Positions 59,594 to 64,000 of a stretch of DNA of 64,000 nucleotides are shown piece after piece. The translations under genes were made by a program, and so were the position numbers. The notes under the pieces are model-generated. The model did not search any database and had not been told where the DNA came from. It worked only from the letters and a program-made list of their open reading frames with translations. The stretch is taken from assembly GCA_017255395.1 (NCBI GenBank), contig JAFKDC010000018.1, positions 58,744 to 122,743 on the forward strand, read 5' to 3'. The stretch comes from Enemella evansiae. GTDB lineage: Bacteria; Pseudomonadota; Alphaproteobacteria; Rhodobacterales; Rhodobacteraceae. Each line of letters starts with the position of its first letter. The stretch's first letter is position 1.

Positions 59594-61063
59594 CTACCCC
59601 GCGTAGGCCCGCAGCACGCTTTCGGTCCCGTCGCGCCAAAGCGCCGTCAACGCCTGCGCGAAGGCCTTTGAAAAGCGCGCGTCATCGGCAAGGCTGCCGT
59701 AGAAATGCCGCTGCTCCAGCCAGGCCTGCGGGGTATCCCTGGCCGCCTGCGCCGCCCTGACCAGATCCTCCCAGACCGGGTCGTTCGCTTCAATGGTCGC
59801 GCCATCCTCGCGCACACCGGCACACATCCGCGCCCAAAGCGCCTGTGACAGCGCCAGCCCTTGCAGCGGTGCACCGGCCTTCACCGCATCGCGGATCACC
59901 GGCAGAACCGCGCCGGTGTGGCGCGAAGACCCGTCGAAGGCCACGCGCCGCACGGTGTCCGCGATCTTCGGGTTGGAAAAGCGCTCGTCCAGAAGCTCGA
60001 CATATTGCGCGGGGGTCATGCCCGGCACGTCGTGGACATGCGGCGCCATCTCTTCCAGCGCGATCTTGCGGAACAGGTCCCGGATCAGCGGATGCGCCAT
60101 GGTTTCGTGGATGGTCCTGATGCCGAGGATTTCGGCGGGGGCGGCGATCACCTGATGCCCGCCGTTCAGCATCCGCAGTTTCATCGCCTCGTAGTCGTGC
60201 ACGAGGTCCGAGATCGTGGCCCCCGCCTCTTCCCAGGCGGGGCGACCGGCGCAGAACTTGTCCTCGATCACCCACTGGCGGAAGTTCTCGTGCGTGACGG
60301 GGGCGGCATCGTCGATGCCCATTTCCTGCGCCAGCGCCAGTTCCTTGGGGCCGGTGGCGGGGACGATGCAGTCGACCATGGAGTTGGGAAAGGTGGCATT
60401 CTCGGCGATCCATGCCGCCAGATCGGCGTCGATGAGCCGCGCAAGCCCAAGGATGACCTCCTGCAACTTGGTGCCGTTGCCGGGCAGGTTGTCGCAGCTC
60501 TGGCAGGTGAAGGCACCATGCCCAGCCGCGCGCCGCCGCGCCAGCGCCGTGACCATGGCGCCAAAGGCGGTGCGGGGGCTGTCGGGGCTGGCCACGTCAT
60601 GCCGGATGTCGGGGTGCGAGGGGTCGAAAGCCTTGGTGGCGGGGTCGAGGAAATAGCCGCCCTCTGTCACCGTCAGCGCCACGATGCGGATCGCCGGGTC
60701 GGCCATCTGCGCGATGAGCGGGCCGTTGCCCTCTTCGATGGGCAGGTAGCCGATCATGGAGCCGACCACTTCGGCGGAGGTCCCCTTGGGGTCCAGTTCG
60801 ATCAGCGTGGTCAGGTAGTCCTGCGCCGCCAGCCGCTCGCGCTGCGCGGCGTCGAAGGCCCGCACGCCCGCGCCGATGATGGCCCAGTCCTGCGCCTTGC
60901 CCGCCATCATCAACCGGTGCAGGTACCACGCCTGATGCGCGCGGTGAAAATTGCCCAGACCGATGTGGACGATCCCCGGGGTCAGGCCCGCGCGGTCATA
61001 GGTCGGGACGGTCACACCCTCGGGGAGATCCCCGAGATTGGCGTTGCAAAGCTTGATCGGCAT
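59594..61063 (-). CDS. mtlK: Mannitol dehydrogenase
   Basis: This long-chain polyol dehydrogenase (489 residues) oxidises D-mannitol to fructose with NAD. The N-terminal IVHIGLGNFHRAHQAWYLHRL is the family signature, QSCDNLPGNG and TFPNSMVDCIVPAT follow, and KLRMLNGGHQVIA contains the catalytic lysine and histidine. Its order after smoS and the ABC genes matches the Rhodobacter sorbitol/mannitol operon. AGAGGG precedes ATG 61063. It could also act on arabitol or related polyols. Confidence 0.9.
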   Translation of the reverse strand: MPIKLCNANLGDLPEGVTVPTYDRAGLTPGIVHIGLGNFHRAHQAWYLHRLMMAGKAQDWAIIGAGVRAFDAAQRERLAAQDYLTTLIELDPKGTSAEVVGSMIGYLPIEEGNGPLIAQMADPAIRIVALTVTEGGYFLDPATKAFDPSHPDIRHDVASPDSPRTAFGAMVTALARRRAAGHGAFTCQSCDNLPGNGTKLQEVILGLARLIDADLAAWIAENATFPNSMVDCIVPATGPKELALAQEMGIDDAAPVTHENFRQWVIEDKFCAGRPAWEEAGATISDLVHDYEAMKLRMLNGGHQVIAAPAEILGIRTIHETMAHPLIRDLFRKIALEEMAPHVHDVPGMTPAQYVELLDERFSNPKIADTVRRVAFDGSSRHTGAVLPVIRDAVKAGAPLQGLALSQALWARMCAGVREDGATIEANDPVWEDLVRAAQAARDTPQAWLEQRHFYGSLADDARFSKAFAQALTALWRDGTESVLRAYAG

Positions 61064-61113
61064 GGTGCCCTCTGTCGTCTGGCCGGGGGCCACCGGCACC
61101 CCGGGAGGGGCGG

Positions 61114-61883
61114 TCAGCTCATCCACTGACCGCCGTCCACGTTGTAGGTTTGCGCGACCACGTAGTCGCTGTCGGAAGAGGCAAGGAAGACCGCCATGGG
61201 CGACAGGTCGTCCGGCGTGGCGTAGCGGCCTGCGGGCACGCCCGCCTCGACCTCGCGCTTTTTCTGGCCGGGTTCCTTGCCTTCGAGTTTCGCGAACATC
61301 GCGTCGACATGGACCCAGTGTTCGCCGTCGACGACACCCGGCGCGATGGCGTTCACGTTGATGCCGTGGCGGATCAGGTTCAGCCCCGCCGATTGCGTCA
61401 TCGAGATCACCGCCGCCTTGGTCGAGCAGTAGACGAGCACGAGCGCCTCGCCTCGCCGTCCGGCCTGGCTGGCCATGTTGATGATCTTGCCGCCGTGGCC
61501 CTGCGCGATCATCTGGCGCGCCGCCGCCTGCATGGTGAAGAGCGTGCCCGCGACGTTGATGGCATAAAGCCGGTCATAGCTGTCGCGGGTGATGTCCACG
61601 GTCTCTGCCGCGTCGAAGACGGCGGCGTTGTTGACGAGGATATCCAGCTTGCCCGCCTTCTGCACGACCTGCGCGAGACCTGCGTCGATGCTGTCCTGCC
61701 GCGTCACGTCGAGGGGCACCGCATAGGCCCCCTGCCCCAGCTCCGCCGCCGTGGCCTCTGCCGCCGCGCGGTCGATGTCGCCGATGGCCACCGTCGCGCC
61801 TTCGCGCAGGTAGGCCGCGGCAAAGCCCTTGCCGATGCCGCGGGCGGCCCCGGTGATCAGGGCGGATTTGCCGTCCAGCCGTT

Positions 61884-61887
<4 letters not shown>
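61114..61887 (-). CDS. smoS: Sorbitol (L-iditol 2-) dehydrogenase SmoS, SDR family
   Basis: The 257-residue short-chain dehydrogenase has the NAD fold [15 protein letters not shown], the NNAA motif ([10 protein letters not shown]), catalytic Ser in INMASQAG and YxxxK as YCSTK, and the ending [16 protein letters not shown]. SmoS oxidises sorbitol to fructose and galactitol to tagatose in relatives. The start overlaps the smoK stop by four bases, so the genes are coupled. Confidence 0.9.
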
Positions 61888-62888
<1,001 letters not shown>

Positions 62889-62959
62889 CTCGTTTCCTCC
62901 CTAATGGGTTGTCCGGGGACCGCGCCGCGGGCCTGAGGCCGGGCGCGGGTCGCGGTGTG

Positions 62960-63790
62960 TTACTTCACGGCGCCGAAGGTCAGGCCCCGGACGAGTTGCT
63001 TCTGGCTGAACCAGCCCATGATCAGGATCGGCGCGATCGCCATGACCGAGGCCGCCGAGAGCTTTGCGTAGAACAGACCCTCAGGCGACGAGTAGCTGGC
63101 GATGAAGGCCGTCAGCGGGGCCGCCTTGGCCGCGGTCAGGTTCAGCGTCCAGAAAGCCTCGTTCCAGGCGAGGATGAAGTTCAGGAGCAGCGTCGAGGCG
63201 ATGCCCGGAACCGCCATCGGCGTCAGGATGTGGATGATCTCTTCCTTGAGGCTGGCGCCGTCCATGCGGGCGGCTTCGAGGATCTCTCCGGGGATTTCGC
63301 GGAAGTAGGTGTAGAGCATCCAGACGATGATCGGCAGGTTGATCAGCATCATCACGATGACCAGACCGAGGCGCGTGTCCAGCAGACCCATCTTGATGAA
63401 CAGAAGATAGATCGGATAGAGCACGCCGACCGCGGGCAGCATCTTTGTCGAGAGCATCCAGAGCAGGATGTCCTTGGTCCGGGGCGAGGGCACGAAGGCC
63501 ATGGACCAGGCCGCCGGGATGGCGATGATCAGCCCGAGGATGGTGGACCCGCCCGCGATGATGATCGAGTTCCACAGGAAGCGGGCGTAGTTGGACCGCT
63601 CTTGCACGACGGCGTAATTCTCCAGCGTCCAGTCGAAGAACAGGAAGACCGGCGGGTCGGCGATGGCCGTGGCCTCTGTCTTGAAGCTGGTCAGGATGGT
63701 CCAGAGGATCGGGAAGAAGATCAGCAGACCCACGGCCCATGCGGCGGCGGTGTTGACGATCTTGCGGTTGGTGGTGACGGCGCGTGCCAT
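62960..63790 (-). CDS. smoG: Polyol ABC transporter permease SmoG
   Basis: The 276-residue inner-membrane protein has six helices. The EAA loop that docks with the ATPase is EILEAARMDGASLKEEIIHILTPMAVPG. The N-terminal helix is AAWAVGLLIFFPILWTILTSF. It belongs to the MalG-like permeases. The ATG at 63790 follows GGAGG. The partner permease gene smoF should be directly upstream, but the sequence breaks there. Confidence 0.93.
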   Translation of the reverse strand: MARAVTTNRKIVNTAAAWAVGLLIFFPILWTILTSFKTEATAIADPPVFLFFDWTLENYAVVQERSNYARFLWNSIIIAGGSTILGLIIAIPAAWSMAFVPSPRTKDILLWMLSTKMLPAVGVLYPIYLLFIKMGLLDTRLGLVIVMMLINLPIIVWMLYTYFREIPGEILEAARMDGASLKEEIIHILTPMAVPGIASTLLLNFILAWNEAFWTLNLTAAKAAPLTAFIASYSSPEGLFYAKLSAASVMAIAPILIMGWFSQKQLVRGLTFGAVK

Positions 63791-63793
63791 GGA

Positions 63794-63900
<107 letters not shown>

Positions 63901-64000
63901 GGTCGCCCCGCTTGCACGGGGCGAAACACCGTCTCAGGCCGCTTCCGAACGTGCCGCGCGGATCAGCTTCAGGATGTCCAGCGCCGCCTCGGGAATATTG
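63901..64000. repeat. Exact copy of positions 35747-35846
   Basis: All 100 bases are identical to 35747-35846, the gap after hemP and the end of scpA. The copied part from 63934 on would be the scpA C-terminus on the minus strand. It interrupts the polyol operon, so it is probably a false join rather than a true duplication. Confidence 0.95.

Overview
This is a high-GC, gene-dense chromosomal segment from an alphaproteobacterium of the Rhodobacterales (Roseobacter/Rhodobacter relatives). The evidence is the gene neighbourhoods: glyQ–DUF6446–(insert)–DUF1206–glyS, paired Lrp genes divergent from ilvC, a propionyl-CoA carboxylase/methylmalonyl-CoA mutase cluster with its own PccR-type regulator, a hemP gene, and a smo/mtlK-type polyol operon at the right edge. 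I saw no rRNA, tRNA, CRISPR array, insertion sequence or prophage. Genus-level placement would be a guess.

Layout. 1-863: MoxR-type AAA+ ATPase cut by the window edge. 1069-7261: tight operon of three DxDEF glycosyltransferases, a PAPS-type sulfotransferase, a fusion of a degenerate sulfotransferase-like domain to a glycosyltransferase, and an FkbM methyltransferase. It looks like a small pathway that decorates a surface or exported glycan. 7355-12077: a conserved unknown, pyrC, pyrE and dnaB. 12242-16485: class V aminotransferase, two overlapping Lrp regulators divergent from ilvC, and a hemerythrin. 16702-18504: a secreted SPOR/peptidoglycan-binding protein whose trypsin-like domain has lost its catalytic residues. 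19009-27529: glyQ to glyS with an AT-rich orphan gene inserted, then a divergent PPDK-like protein. 27735-35053: cell wall hydrolase, DUF1328, Ppx/GppA, a nuclease-family protein, DjlA-like co-chaperone, VOC protein and nhaA. 35298-35614: hemP and a tiny upstream partner, both very short.

35780-49313 is the propionate module: mutase (scpA), pccA and pccB on the minus strand, interspersed with small lipoproteins and Rhodobacterales-specific unknowns, with the regulator pccR and a Bcr/CflA transporter on the plus strand. Direct repeats GCAAA-N3-GCAAA sit upstream of pccB and of pccR and are good operator candidates. 49392-57693 carries an amidase, an Excalibur lipoprotein, gatCA, a ceramidase-fold membrane protein, a UPF0173 hydrolase, a 112-bp tandem repeat, an unknown secreted protein, a GT-like protein and a BNR-repeat protein. 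57942-63790 holds a FAD monooxygenase and the polyol operon smoG-smoK-smoS-mtlK.

The last 160 bases are not trustworthy. A run of 45 G and 15 C is followed by an exact 100-base copy of positions 35747-35846, so the polyol operon is cut by what looks like an assembly or sequencing artefact.
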